DNA from: Phycisphaerales bacterium
GTDB lineage: Bacteria > Planctomycetota > Phycisphaerae > Phycisphaerales > UBA1924
Assembly (NCBI GenBank): GCA_035627955.1
Contig: DASPKU010000011.1
Span: 175,658-239,657, forward strand
DNA length: 64,000 bases
Reading direction: 5' to 3'
Below the pieces are notes generated by a model. That model was given only the letters and a program-made list of their open reading frames with translations. It had not been told where the DNA came from and did no database searches. This document shows, piece after piece, positions 9,200 to 18,004 of this stretch (position 1 is the first letter of the stretch; each line of letters opens with the position of its first letter). Position numbers and translations under genes: made by a program.

Positions 9200-9976
9200 A
9201 TGGCGAAGGCACCGAAGCGCAAGACGAAGAAGATGGCAAAGGCGGAAGACGCGGCGACGACGCCGCGGCGTCCAGCCGCTAGCCCCGAGCCGGAGCACCC
9301 GTTCGATCTGCCAAAGGTGTCCGCCCCGCAGAAGAAGCGGGCGCTCTCACTGTTGGACGCGCTGCGCGAGCACTACCCCGACGCGCATTGTGAGCTGAAC
9401 TACACGAAGCCGCACGAGCTGCTGATCGCGACGATCCTGTCGGCGCAGAGCACGGACGTGGGCGTGAACAAGGCAACCCCCGCGCTGTTCGAGCGGTTCC
9501 CCACGCCGGCGGATTACGCCGCGAGCACGCCGGAGGAGATCGAGCCGTACGTGAGGACGACGGGGTTCTTCCGCAACAAGGCACGGGCGGTGCACGAGTC
9601 GATGAAGGCGGTGGTCGAGCGGTTCGGGGGCGAGGTGCCGCGGACGATGGACGAGCTGCTCACGCTGCGAGGGGTGGCGCGGAAGACGGCGAATGTGGTG
9701 CTGGGCAACGCGTACGGCATCAACGCGGGGTTCGTCGTCGACACGCACATCGAGCGGCTGAGCAACCGCCTGGCGCTGGTGCCCGAGGGCTCGACGGTGG
9801 CGATGGTCGAGCGGTACCTGATGGCGCTGTTCCCGCAGGAGAGCTGGTGTGAGGTGAGCCACATGCTCATCTGGCACGGGCGGCGGGCGTGCTCGGCGCG
9901 GCGGTCGGGGGGGAAGTGCTGCCGCGAGCACCCGATCTGTGACCGGTTTGGGATCCGGTGCGAGCTGGAGCGGTGA
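9200..9976 (+). CDS. nth: endonuclease III (DNA glycosylase/AP lyase)
   Basis: This base-excision repair enzyme removes oxidised pyrimidines and cleaves the abasic site. The 258-residue protein starts with a Lys/Ala-rich extension of about 30 residues, then the HhH-GPD fold: STDVGVNKATPALF, the hairpin LRGVARKTANVVLGNAYG with the catalytic Lys, and VDTHIERLSNRL with the catalytic Asp. The C-terminal iron-sulfur loop has cysteines spaced C-x8-C-C-x5-C-x6-C instead of the usual C-x6-C-x2-C-x5-C. Family membership is secure; how the cluster is bound is uncertain. Confidence 0.93.
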   Translation: MAKAPKRKTKKMAKAEDAATTPRRPAASPEPEHPFDLPKVSAPQKKRALSLLDALREHYPDAHCELNYTKPHELLIATILSAQSTDVGVNKATPALFERFPTPADYAASTPEEIEPYVRTTGFFRNKARAVHESMKAVVERFGGEVPRTMDELLTLRGVARKTANVVLGNAYGINAGFVVDTHIERLSNRLALVPEGSTVAMVERYLMALFPQESWCEVSHMLIWHGRRACSARRSGGKCCREHPICDRFGIRCELER

Positions 9977-9996
9977 GCAAGATGCGGTCCCGGATT

Positions 9997-10032
9997 GGTC
10001 CTATAGGACCCATAGGACCTATAGGACTTATA
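9997..10032. repeat. tandem 9-bp repeat, CCTATAGG family, locus 1
   Basis: Four imperfect 9-base units with consensus TCCTATAGG lie directly between nth and the convergent NTPase gene. Each unit contains the palindrome CCTATAGG. A second array of the same unit lies at 37901-37935. Confidence 0.85.
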
Positions 10033-10041
10033 CGAGAAGAC

Positions 10042-11592
10042 TCAGGCCGGGCGGATGCCCCGGTACATCTGCTGCACCCGCTCGGTCTCTGACTTCAGCA
10101 CATTGGTGAGCGTGTGGCGCGGGATCTTCCACTCGTTCTGCGCGGCGGTGACGCTGGCGCAGTGCTCCATGACGCAGCGGTAGAGCAGCTTGAAGGCGTC
10201 GCGGGGCTGGTGCAGGCGCTCGAGCGCCTCAAGCAGCTCCTGGCGGGTGACGTCCTCGGCGAAAAGGTCCATGAGGTCCGGCGGCTTCTCGCCGGTCTTT
10301 GTGCACGCGGCGATACGGGCGTTGCAGAGGTCAAACAGCGTGGTGCCGGTCCACTGGAGGTTCTCGACAAAGTGCTGCTTGTCCAGGCGGGCCTCCTGGA
10401 AGAACGCGGAGCTCTCCCGGAATACGGCATGCCGCAGCTCGACGGGCAGCAGCAGCTTGAAGCCGATCGACTCCTGCTGCAGGAACTTGTTGTTGAGCAT
10501 GGGCCAGATCACGGCCTTCATGCGGTCGGGGTCGCCGCTGATGAGCGTCGGCTCGTCCACGCGGTCAACGATGACGACGAGCCCGACATAGCCCAGGGCG
10601 CGGAGCACGCGGCGCAGTCGGTCGATGGCGCCGTAGCGGGGCTCGTCGCTGTCGGTGACGGGGAGGTACTGCACGCCGCGGGCGTTGGGCGGCATCTCGC
10701 GGAGGGAGCGCCCGTAGGACTCGTCGCGCCGGGCGACGACGCGGATCTGGCGGCGCAGGCGGGTGGCGGTGCGGAGCAGCTTCCAGCGGTCCCATACGCC
10801 GACCTTGAGGGCGAAGATGGCGTAGAGGCCCGCGGCCCCCGCGAGGACCATGGCGGCGAGCTGCCTGTCGAGCCTGGGCGGCGGGGCGAACTTGGTCCAC
10901 AGCAACGCGGCCAGGATCGCCAGGGGGAACACGACCAGGGCCGCGTTGTTGCTGATGATGCGCAGGGGCGGGAGGAACTTGAGGCGGCGGCGCATGTCGA
11001 TGGTGCGCTCGGCGGCGTTCTCCGGGCGGTCATAGAGGGCCTGGAGCAGGAGCAGGTCGCGCCGCAGGGTGATGTCGAGGCGCTTGAGCAGCTCCTTGGG
11101 GTCGGCGGGCAGCTCGACGGGCTCGGGGCCCTGGGCCAGGATGGCGTCGCTCAAGCGCGGGACCACGGCGGCGAGGACGGCGTCGAGGTGGTCCACCAGC
11201 CGGACCTTCTGGAGCGACTCGAGCGGGGTCTTGCCGCCGACGCGCTCGTGAATACGGTCGAGCACGCCGTTGAGGTCGTCGTAGGCCACGAGCAGGACCT
11301 TGGCCCCGGGGTTGGCGAGGTTGTGCTCGGCCACCCTGGAGGCAATCTGCATGCGGATGGCGGTTTTGCCGCTGCCCTTCTCACCGAAGACCACGCTGCT
11401 GCTGGGGCGGCGGAGGTCGCCGACGATTTTCTCGAAGTCGGCGTGCAGGAGCTCGTGGCTGTGCTCAATGCGGCCGGGAGCGAGCGGCGGGGGCCCGCTC
11501 ATGCGGCCGAAGACCGGGTCCGAGCGCGCCTCCTCGCCCCGGAAGGGGTTCTCGGTAAGGCGGTGATGGGCGAGGAACTCGGCGAGGGTCAT
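10042..11592 (-). CDS. KAP-like membrane-anchored P-loop NTPase
   Basis: A 516-residue ATPase with Walker A GEKGSGKT (residues 70-77) and a Walker B-like strand GLVVIVDRVDE (337-347). Two transmembrane helices (about 215-233 and 244-262) are inserted between them. Membrane helices placed between Walker A and B are the hallmark of KAP-family NTPases, so I infer that family or a close STAND/AAA relative. An N-terminal ENPF motif, common in ExeA-like ATPases, precedes the P-loop. The C-terminal third is helical with no recognised domain. The gene stands alone and converges on nth; its partner and role are unknown. Confidence 0.75.
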   Translation of the reverse strand: MTLAEFLAHHRLTENPFRGEEARSDPVFGRMSGPPPLAPGRIEHSHELLHADFEKIVGDLRRPSSSVVFGEKGSGKTAIRMQIASRVAEHNLANPGAKVLLVAYDDLNGVLDRIHERVGGKTPLESLQKVRLVDHLDAVLAAVVPRLSDAILAQGPEPVELPADPKELLKRLDITLRRDLLLLQALYDRPENAAERTIDMRRRLKFLPPLRIISNNAALVVFPLAILAALLWTKFAPPPRLDRQLAAMVLAGAAGLYAIFALKVGVWDRWKLLRTATRLRRQIRVVARRDESYGRSLREMPPNARGVQYLPVTDSDEPRYGAIDRLRRVLRALGYVGLVVIVDRVDEPTLISGDPDRMKAVIWPMLNNKFLQQESIGFKLLLPVELRHAVFRESSAFFQEARLDKQHFVENLQWTGTTLFDLCNARIAACTKTGEKPPDLMDLFAEDVTRQELLEALERLHQPRDAFKLLYRCVMEHCASVTAAQNEWKIPRHTLTNVLKSETERVQQMYRGIRPA

Positions 11593-11799
11593 GGGCTGGT
11601 GGACCTAGAGGATACCGCCGCATTGTGGGGGTGGGTGTGAGGATGGGGGGTCTGCCGCGTAATGGATGGTTTGAGGACGTTGCCGCCAAGGGAATCTGGC
11701 GGGATCGGTGCGGCCAAACATCTGTTGCGGACGTATGGAAGGGGCCGTGCGTTCCGTGCGGCGGTCATCTATTCGTGCGGTCAATAAGGGAGAGGATCC

Positions 11800-13353
11800 G
11801 TGCAGAAACTCGTCACTGGTGGTTGTGTGTTCGCCATGGTGGTGCTGGCCGGGGGCGTGCAGGCGCAGATGGTGGAGGTCGCGGGGCTGAACGGGCTGAA
11901 CGCCAGCAGCTCGCCGCTGTCGCTGGTTCCGGGCGGGCTGCCCAACTTCCCGGAGGCCAAGTACACCAACTTCGGCAACAAGCTGTACCGCACGGCCACC
12001 ACGAACCAGTGGTACACGGTCGCGACGACCAACACCGGCGTGGGGGCGCAGGACCAGGTGTTCGTGCTCGGCACGGGACGCACCACACAGGTGCTGGCGC
12101 AGGAGGGCGTGACCTCCATCGGCACCAACCCGTTCACGGGGCTGGAGGAGTTCATCAACTTCAGCGGGCTGGCGGTGCCGCGGATGAACGACGGCGGGCG
12201 GTGGACCATGGGCTTCGGGCCCGCGGGCGCCACCGCGACCGACCAGCGGCTGGCGACGTGGAACGGCTCGGCCTTCACGCTGGTGCGCCCGGGCGAAGCA
12301 GCCCCGGGCGGCAACCTGTACACCGGCAGCTTCAATGGGGCGAACATCGCCGCGGACGGCACAGTCTCGTTCATGGCGGCCGTGGGGCCGGTGCAGGGGA
12401 CGAGCGAGTCGGCCTTCTCGGGCGACTCGGTGCTGATCGACATGTTCAACAGCGCGCCGACCGGGCAGTCGACCCCGACGGACCAGAACTGGCAGGACCT
12501 GGACACCAACGGGCTGATGGTGGACGACAGCGGCACGCACTACATCGCCCTGGGCAAGGTGGGCGTGGACACCACCATCGACCAGGTTGTCGTCGTTGAC
12601 GGCGTGGTGCGGATCCAGGAGGGCAGCGTGCTGCCCGGCTCGGGCTTCACCTCCCCCGTCTCGCAGATGGAGAGCGTGAGCGGCGGCGGCATCTGGATGG
12701 ACCCCGACGGCACGTGGTTCGCCATGGGGCGCAACGCCGACGCTGTCCGCTGGGTGGTGCGCAACGGCGTCGTGATCGCCCGCTCGGGCGCGCCCGTGAT
12801 CCCCGGCTCGACCGAGCTGTGGGAGACCCCCTTCCGCGCCGCCCGCGGGGCCGCGGGCGGGCACTACGTCGTCATGGGCAACAGCAACGCGTCCTCGCTG
12901 ACCGACGACATCATCGTCGCCGACGGCACGACCATCATCGCCCGCGAGAGCCAGCCGGTGGACCTGGACGCCGACGGCACCGCCGACAATAGCCTGTACG
13001 TGCACCTCATGCAGGAGCAGGCCGTGCTGCTGGACGATGGCTACTGCTACTTCGCGTCGCGCCTCAAGTCCGACCCCGCGGCCACGGCCTCTGCGGGCGG
13101 CAGCAACAACGCGTCGCTGCTGCGGGTGCGGGCCTTCACGCCCGTGACCCCGCCCTCGTGCGGCCCGCAGGACTTCAACGGCGACGGGGACTCGGGCACC
13201 GACCAGGACATCGAGGCTTTCTTCGCCTGCCTGGGCGGCACCTGCTGCGACACCTGCTGGCACGCGGGCGCCGACTTCAACGGCGACGGCGACATCGGCA
13301 CCGACCAGGACATCGAGGCCTTCTTCCGCGTGCTGGGCGGGGGGACGTGCTGA
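11800..13353 (+). CDS. secreted protein with C-terminal GC-type dockerin repeats
   Basis: A 517-residue protein starting at GTG 11800, with AGGGAGAGG about 9 bases upstream. An N-terminal signal peptide (about residues 1-23, ending VQAQ) directs export. The middle is Gly/Thr/Asp-rich and beta-structured with repeated short strands, suggesting a propeller, but I do not recognise a family. The C-terminus carries two Ca-binding-like repeats, DFNGDGDSGTDQDIEAF and DFNGDGDIGTDQDIEAF, separated by a Cys-rich linker and ending in Cys. That is the GC-type dockerin domain typical of Phycisphaerae, thought to mediate cell-surface anchoring or assembly. The same domain ends the protein at 62498-63367. 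Confidence 0.85.
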   Translation: MQKLVTGGCVFAMVVLAGGVQAQMVEVAGLNGLNASSSPLSLVPGGLPNFPEAKYTNFGNKLYRTATTNQWYTVATTNTGVGAQDQVFVLGTGRTTQVLAQEGVTSIGTNPFTGLEEFINFSGLAVPRMNDGGRWTMGFGPAGATATDQRLATWNGSAFTLVRPGEAAPGGNLYTGSFNGANIAADGTVSFMAAVGPVQGTSESAFSGDSVLIDMFNSAPTGQSTPTDQNWQDLDTNGLMVDDSGTHYIALGKVGVDTTIDQVVVVDGVVRIQEGSVLPGSGFTSPVSQMESVSGGGIWMDPDGTWFAMGRNADAVRWVVRNGVVIARSGAPVIPGSTELWETPFRAARGAAGGHYVVMGNSNASSLTDDIIVADGTTIIARESQPVDLDADGTADNSLYVHLMQEQAVLLDDGYCYFASRLKSDPAATASAGGSNNASLLRVRAFTPVTPPSCGPQDFNGDGDSGTDQDIEAFFACLGGTCCDTCWHAGADFNGDGDIGTDQDIEAFFRVLGGGTC

Positions 13354-13387
13354 AAAGGGAAGAGTGAAAAGGGAACAGTGAAATTGA

Positions 13388-13419
13388 AGAGGGCCCGCGC
13401 GGGAGAGCGCGGGCCCTCT
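13388..13419. terminator. strong hairpin between convergent genes, likely bidirectional terminator
   Basis: Perfect 13-base arms (13388-13400 and 13407-13419, AGAGGGCCCGCGC and its complement) flank a 6-base loop. The hairpin lies 34 bases after the dockerin gene, in the space facing the PAS gene from the other side. There is no long T-run. Confidence 0.7.
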
Positions 13420-13596
13420 GTCGTTCCTGCGGAAGAGGGCCTCTCGCGGAGGGCGCGGGGGCGGGGCCCGCGCCGCAAAAACCCGGCGGCGCCGGTGCAC
13501 GCTTGCGCCGGGGCGTGGTCGGGCAGGGCGGCGAGCCCTGCCACGCGCGACTTCGAATCCGCAGCGCGCCACGTTGATGCGGCGCGATAAGTCAGG

Positions 13597-15285
13597 CTAG
13601 GAGGCGCGCACCGGGCGCGGCGCTTGTGGTGGCTGTTGTTGAGAGGCCTTGAGCTCCTGCAGGGCCAGCGTGCGCTGGGCGAGGAGGTTCTCCAGCTCAC
13701 GGCGGTAGCGGGCGAGCTCTTCGTCGACCTGCTTGCGGTGGGTGATGTCCATGACGACGCCCAGCACCTGGAACTGGCCGTGGCCCAGGTCGATCTTCTG
13801 GCCGCGGGTGCACATCCAGCGTTCCTCGCCGTTGAGCGTCACCCGATACTCGAGGTCGAAGTCCTCGTTGCGCTCGAGCTTGCGGGCGATGGTGGCCTTC
13901 AGGCGGGGCAAGTCGTCCTTGTGAACCAGGGACTCGGCGAAAGCCCGCAGCTCCTCACCCGAGAGCGAGGTCACGCCGGGCGCCGCCTGGTGCAGCGTGA
14001 ACATCTCCTTGGACCACTCCAGCCGCTGCCGCCGCGAGTCCCACGACCAGATGCCCATGTGGGCGGCCGAGAGGGCGAGGTCGAGGCGCTGCTGGTTGGC
14101 TTTCTCCGCGGCCTCAGCGACGCGGCGGGCGGTGATGTCGGTGGCAACGCCGATGACGCCGTTGGGCTTGCCGTCCGCCCCCCGCCGCGGCTCGATGATG
14201 AGGTCGTAGTGGAAGACGCCGGCCTCCAGGGGCACCTCGATCTCGTGGCGCTCGGGGACGCCGGTTTGCAGGACCCGCTGCTTGAGCTCGTATAGCCGCG
14301 TGCCGTGGGGTTCGCCCACCAGCTCAAGATCGGTCTTGCCGATGCTGCGGCGGTGCTGGTCGGAGTTGTCGGGGTAGACCCAGCGGTAGCGGAGCTGCTC
14401 GTCCTGCTCGTAGACGATGACGGCGTTGGTGGAGAGGGCCAGGCGGAAGCGTTCGTCGCTGCGGCGGAGGCTCTCCTCCGCGGCCTTGCGCTCGGTGATG
14501 TCCAGCCCCACCCCCACCACGCGCTCGACCTTGCCCGAGGGGCCCACCAGCGGGCGGCCGCGCGAGTACATCCAGCGGACCACGCCGTCGGCCCGCAGGA
14601 AGCGGCCCTCGACCTCGAACTCGTTGCCGGTGCGGACAGCTTCCGCGAGGGCAGCGTGCACCCGCGCCCTGTCCTCGTCGATGGCGCGGGTGGCCATCGG
14701 CTCCCGCGACCGGTCCACGCTGCCGGGCTCAAGCCCCACGATCCGCTCGAGCTCCGGGGAGCGGTAGATCGTCCCGGTGGCGACGTCCCAGCTCCACACG
14801 CCCAGGCGCGCGGCCGCGGTGGCGACCTTGAGCAGCTCCTCCTGATCCCGGAGGTCCCGTTCGGCGTTCGCGGCACGCCGGCGCGCGTGCCCGCGCTGGC
14901 GGGTTACGCCCACGATCAGCAGCCCCATCATGATCGAGAAGAGCAGGTTGAGGAGCTCGGCGGTTCCGCTGACCACCAGCGTGCCCCGCGGTTCCACGAA
15001 GAGGAGTGTGCAGAGCGGCAGCCCGATGATGAGGGCCGTCGTGGCCGCGAACGTCCCCCGCCAATACGCGGCAAGGATCACGGCGCACAGTGAAAGGAGG
15101 AAAGGCTGGCGGGTGCCCACGGCCGGGTCGATGAGCAGCCGCATCCCCAATCCCGTGGCGGCGAAAGCGGCGCCGATGAGCACTTCGATGGCCACCCGCC
15201 GGCGGGCGGCGGGGCTGAGTTGGAGCAGAGCACGCATGCGGGCGGCAAGATACCGCGCGCCCAGCGGTATGGGCCCAGGATGCAA
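13597..15285 (-). CDS. membrane PAS-domain sensor without output domain
   Basis: A 562-residue protein. The N-terminal region has about four hydrophobic helices (VAIEVLIGAAFAATGLGMRLL to LLNLLFSIMMGLLIVGV) with a DUF4118-like pattern, then a short coiled coil. Three PAS/PAC repeats follow: LGVWSWDVATGTIYRSPEL with VGVGLDITERK, VIVYEQDEQLRYRWVYP with IGVATDITARR, and MGIWSWDSRRQRLEWSKEM with LGVVMDITHRK. The protein ends in a coiled coil and a Gln/Pro-rich tail. No HisKA, HATPase, GGDEF, EAL or methyl-accepting domain is present, which is unusual for this architecture. It probably signals by protein contact. It lies downstream of glutamate dehydrogenase with a 32-base gap. Confidence 0.85.
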   Translation of the reverse strand: MHPGPIPLGARYLAARMRALLQLSPAARRRVAIEVLIGAAFAATGLGMRLLIDPAVGTRQPFLLSLCAVILAAYWRGTFAATTALIIGLPLCTLLFVEPRGTLVVSGTAELLNLLFSIMMGLLIVGVTRQRGHARRRAANAERDLRDQEELLKVATAAARLGVWSWDVATGTIYRSPELERIVGLEPGSVDRSREPMATRAIDEDRARVHAALAEAVRTGNEFEVEGRFLRADGVVRWMYSRGRPLVGPSGKVERVVGVGLDITERKAAEESLRRSDERFRLALSTNAVIVYEQDEQLRYRWVYPDNSDQHRRSIGKTDLELVGEPHGTRLYELKQRVLQTGVPERHEIEVPLEAGVFHYDLIIEPRRGADGKPNGVIGVATDITARRVAEAAEKANQQRLDLALSAAHMGIWSWDSRRQRLEWSKEMFTLHQAAPGVTSLSGEELRAFAESLVHKDDLPRLKATIARKLERNEDFDLEYRVTLNGEERWMCTRGQKIDLGHGQFQVLGVVMDITHRKQVDEELARYRRELENLLAQRTLALQELKASQQQPPQAPRPVRAS

Positions 15286-15317
15286 GAGCTTTCACCCTTC
15301 CCTTAATCGCGCCCGGT

Positions 15318-16601
15318 CTACTCCTTGGCGAACCGCTGCGCGGTGCCCGTGCTCTCGAGAGCGGGGCCCAGGCGCTGCAGGGCGTGGGCGTAGGCGGCGG
15401 TGCGCATGTCGATCTTCTTGCTGCGCATGATCTCGTACACGGCGGAGAACTCGCGCCGCATGATCATCTCCAGGCGCTCGCGGACCTCGTCGGCGGTCCA
15501 GTAGAAGCCCGCCTTGTTCTGGGCCCACTCGAAGTAGCTGACGGTGACGCCGCCGGCGTTGGCCAGGATGTCGGGGACGACGATCACGTTCTTGGAGTTG
15601 AGGATGGCGTCGGCCTGGCTGGTGACCGGCCCGTTGGCCAGTTCGATGATGATGGGGGCCTTGATGCGGGAGGCGTTGGCCTCGGTGATGACGTTCTCGA
15701 TGGCGGCGGGGACGAGCACGTCGACATTGAGCTCGAGCAGGGCCTCGTTGCTGATGGGGGTGCAGCCGGCGCCGGCCACGGAGATGGGGGGCAGCAGGCC
15801 GGTCTTGGTCTTGTTCTCCGCCAGCTTGAGCACGGGCACCCCGGCGGGGTTGTATACGCCGCCGTTGCGGTCGGAGACGGCGACGACGGTCCAGCCGTCC
15901 TGGGCGGCAAGGCGCGCGAAGTGGTCGCCCACGTTGCCGAAGCCCTGCACCGCGATCGTCCGCTTCTGCTTGGTGAGGTCCCAGCCCATGCGGGCCTGCA
16001 GCTCCTTAAGGCAGTAGAAGCCGCCGCGCCCGGTGGCGTCCTCGCGCCCGAGCGAGCCGCCCATGGCGACGGGCTTGCCAGTGATGACGCCGGGCTCGCG
16101 GTGGCCCTTGACGATGGCGTACTCGTCGCACATCCAGGCCATGATGAGGGGGTTGGTGTTGACGTCGGGGGCGGGGACGTCGATGTCCTGGCCCACGGCC
16201 CAGGCGATGGCGCGCATGTAGCCGCGGCTGAGGCGCTCGAGCTCGGCCATGGAGAGCTTGGTGGGGTCAACGATGACGCCGCCCTTGCCGCCGCCGAAGG
16301 GCAGGCCGACGACGGCGCACTTGAAAGCCATCCAGAAGGCCAGGGCCTTGACCTCGGAGGGGTTGACGTCGGGGTGGAAGCGGATGCCGCCCTTGGCGGG
16401 GCCGCGGGTGTCGTCGTACTTGCAGCGGTAGCCGGTGAAGACCTGGAGGCTGCCGTTGTCCATGCGGACGGGGATGGAGACTTCGAGGAACTGCTTGGGG
16501 AGGCTGAGGCGCTGGAGGGTCTCGGCGTGGACGTCGGCGTGCTTGGAGGCGACTTCGAGGCGCTTGAGGGCGTCGGCGAACACGTCGGGGTGGGTGGTCA
16601 T
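15318..16601 (-). CDS. gdhA: Glu/Leu/Phe/Val-family amino-acid dehydrogenase, likely glutamate dehydrogenase
   Basis: A 427-residue NAD(P)-dependent enzyme interconverting glutamate and 2-oxoglutarate plus ammonia. It shows GPAKGGIRFHP (substrate-binding Lys), PFGGGKGGV with the catalytic Lys region, the AWMCDEY segment, and the Rossmann motif GFGNVGDHFARLAA. The late VPDILANAGGVTVSYFEW is typical of the hexameric GluDH of about 420 residues. I chose ATG 16601 for length agreement; ATG 16643 is possible but neither has a clear ribosome site. Coenzyme preference is not determinable. Confidence 0.93.
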   Translation of the reverse strand: MTTHPDVFADALKRLEVASKHADVHAETLQRLSLPKQFLEVSIPVRMDNGSLQVFTGYRCKYDDTRGPAKGGIRFHPDVNPSEVKALAFWMAFKCAVVGLPFGGGKGGVIVDPTKLSMAELERLSRGYMRAIAWAVGQDIDVPAPDVNTNPLIMAWMCDEYAIVKGHREPGVITGKPVAMGGSLGREDATGRGGFYCLKELQARMGWDLTKQKRTIAVQGFGNVGDHFARLAAQDGWTVVAVSDRNGGVYNPAGVPVLKLAENKTKTGLLPPISVAGAGCTPISNEALLELNVDVLVPAAIENVITEANASRIKAPIIIELANGPVTSQADAILNSKNVIVVPDILANAGGVTVSYFEWAQNKAGFYWTADEVRERLEMIMRREFSAVYEIMRSKKIDMRTAAYAHALQRLGPALESTGTAQRFAKE

Positions 16602-16819
16602 GGTGTTTTGCTCAGAGAACGAGTGGATATTCACCTGCTGCATGCTCTTGCAGGGAAGGAAGCGTAGATCGGCGGCGTCGGTGGAGCAATGGCCTGAAGA
16701 GGGCGCGTGGGATGGGTGCAGCGAGGACACGGGACGGAAGGCAACCGGGGATAGCCGACGGTGGCGGAAAGCCGCGGAGGCGCGGCTTGCAATTGCTGAC
16801 GCTCAGGGTTCCTGTTCTC

Positions 16820-18004
16820 TCAGGCTTCCTGTTCTTCCACCTCGTGGCGGCCGCCGCGGAGGTCGCCGGCGAGGTAGCGGTCGAAGATGGCGTAGACCTC
16901 GTCGGGGGCGCGGGCGGTCCGGACGGCCTCCTTGAAGGGTTTACAGGGGCCCAGCCGCTTGGCGAACCACGTCACGCGCCGGTTGATCTGGAACATGGCG
17001 TAGCGGTCGTCGCGCGTCTGCCGCATGAGGTCGAAGTAGCGCCGCATGGTGCCCAGTATCTCGGTCTCGCCCGGCGGGGCGGGCACGTAACCCTCGGTCA
17101 GAAGCGTCCAGCAGTCGCGGAAGATCCAGGGGGTGGAGAGGGCGCCGCGCCCGATCATCACGCCCTGGCAGCCGGTCTCCCGGATCATGGTCACGGCGTC
17201 AACCGCCTCGCGCACGTCGCCGTTGCCGATCACGGGGATGGCCCCGTTGACCGCCTCGACCACGCGGGCGATGCCGGGACGCTGGCACTCGCCCGAGAAC
17301 TTCATCTCCGTGGTGCGCCCGTGCACGGTAACGGCGGCGACGCCGACGTCGGCGAGTGCACGCGCGAGGTGCGGCGAGCAGGCGTTGCCCGCCTGGTAGT
17401 CGGCGTCGTGCCAGCAGAGGCGCATCTTGCAGGTGAGGGGGACGGTGCGGGAAGAAGTGGCAGAGTGGCTGAGTGGCAAAGTGGTAAAGTGAGGAGAAGG
17501 CACTGACTCGTGCCCGCACTTTGCCACTTCGCCACTTTGCCACTTTGCCACTTCTGGCCCTTGCCGCCGCTGCCATTCGTCCTCGCTCAGCGGGAGCTTG
17601 TCCAGCTCCTTCCTCACGCGCTCCGCGATCGCCACTGCGCGGGAGAGGTCCGTCAGCAGCTTGCTGCCGCCGTCCTTCTTGGTCACCTTGTCGACCGGGC
17701 AGCCCATGTTGATGTCGACGATCGTGGCGCCGTGCTCCACCGCCCAGCGGGCGCCCTCGGCCATGATCTCCGGGTCACTGCCGTAGAGCTGCATGCCCAC
17801 GGGCTTATCGAAGTCGTTGGTCTTGGCGAGGTCGAGGCTGGTGGCGGTGCCGCGGAGCAGGCCCTGCGGGCTGAGCAGGTCGGTGCAGGCCAGACCGACG
17901 CCCCCCCACTCCCGGCACACGGTGCGGAAGGCCAGGTCGCAGTACCCCGCAATGGGGGCCAGCAGCAGGTTCGTGGGCAGGGTGATATGACCGATCCGCA
18001 GCAT
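16820..18004 (-). CDS. dus: tRNA-dihydrouridine synthase with in-frame repeat insertion
   Basis: This flavin enzyme reduces uridines in the tRNA D-loop. The 394-residue protein (ATG 18004) has LLLAPIAGYCDLAFR, the catalytic Cys in DINMGCPVDKVTKKDGG (Cys 102), TVHGRTTEMKFSGE, and the FMN-binding PVIGNGDV and GVMIGRGAL. It fits the DusB-like group. Between the helix ending RKELDKL and the strand VPLTCKMRL there is an insertion of about 50 residues (136-187). It includes a copy of a palindromic intergenic element (17454-17554) read through in frame. Homologues join these two elements with a few residues. Confidence 0.93.
   Translation of the reverse strand: MLRIGHITLPTNLLLAPIAGYCDLAFRTVCREWGGVGLACTDLLSPQGLLRGTATSLDLAKTNDFDKPVGMQLYGSDPEIMAEGARWAVEHGATIVDINMGCPVDKVTKKDGGSKLLTDLSRAVAIAERVRKELDKLPLSEDEWQRRQGPEVAKWQSGEVAKCGHESVPSPHFTTLPLSHSATSSRTVPLTCKMRLCWHDADYQAGNACSPHLARALADVGVAAVTVHGRTTEMKFSGECQRPGIARVVEAVNGAIPVIGNGDVREAVDAVTMIRETGCQGVMIGRGALSTPWIFRDCWTLLTEGYVPAPPGETEILGTMRRYFDLMRQTRDDRYAMFQINRRVTWFAKRLGPCKPFKEAVRTARAPDEVYAIFDRYLAGDLRGGRHEVEEQEA
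17454..17554. repeat. ~100-bp palindromic dispersed element inside dus (copy 1)
   Basis: An inverted repeat built from GTGGCAAA-like units, opening GAAGTGG and closing GCCACTTC. Arms of about 38 bases flank a unique loop. Read in the other direction it aligns along most of its length, including part of the loop (CGAGTC), with the element at 47287-47383. It is translated in frame within dus as residues about 151-184. Confidence 0.9.

Noticed and set aside
15384..16667. 427-codon plus-strand frame opposite glutamate dehydrogenase
   Set aside because: Composition is Gly/Asp/Val repeats typical of antisense frames, and the minus strand encodes an unmistakable dehydrogenase.
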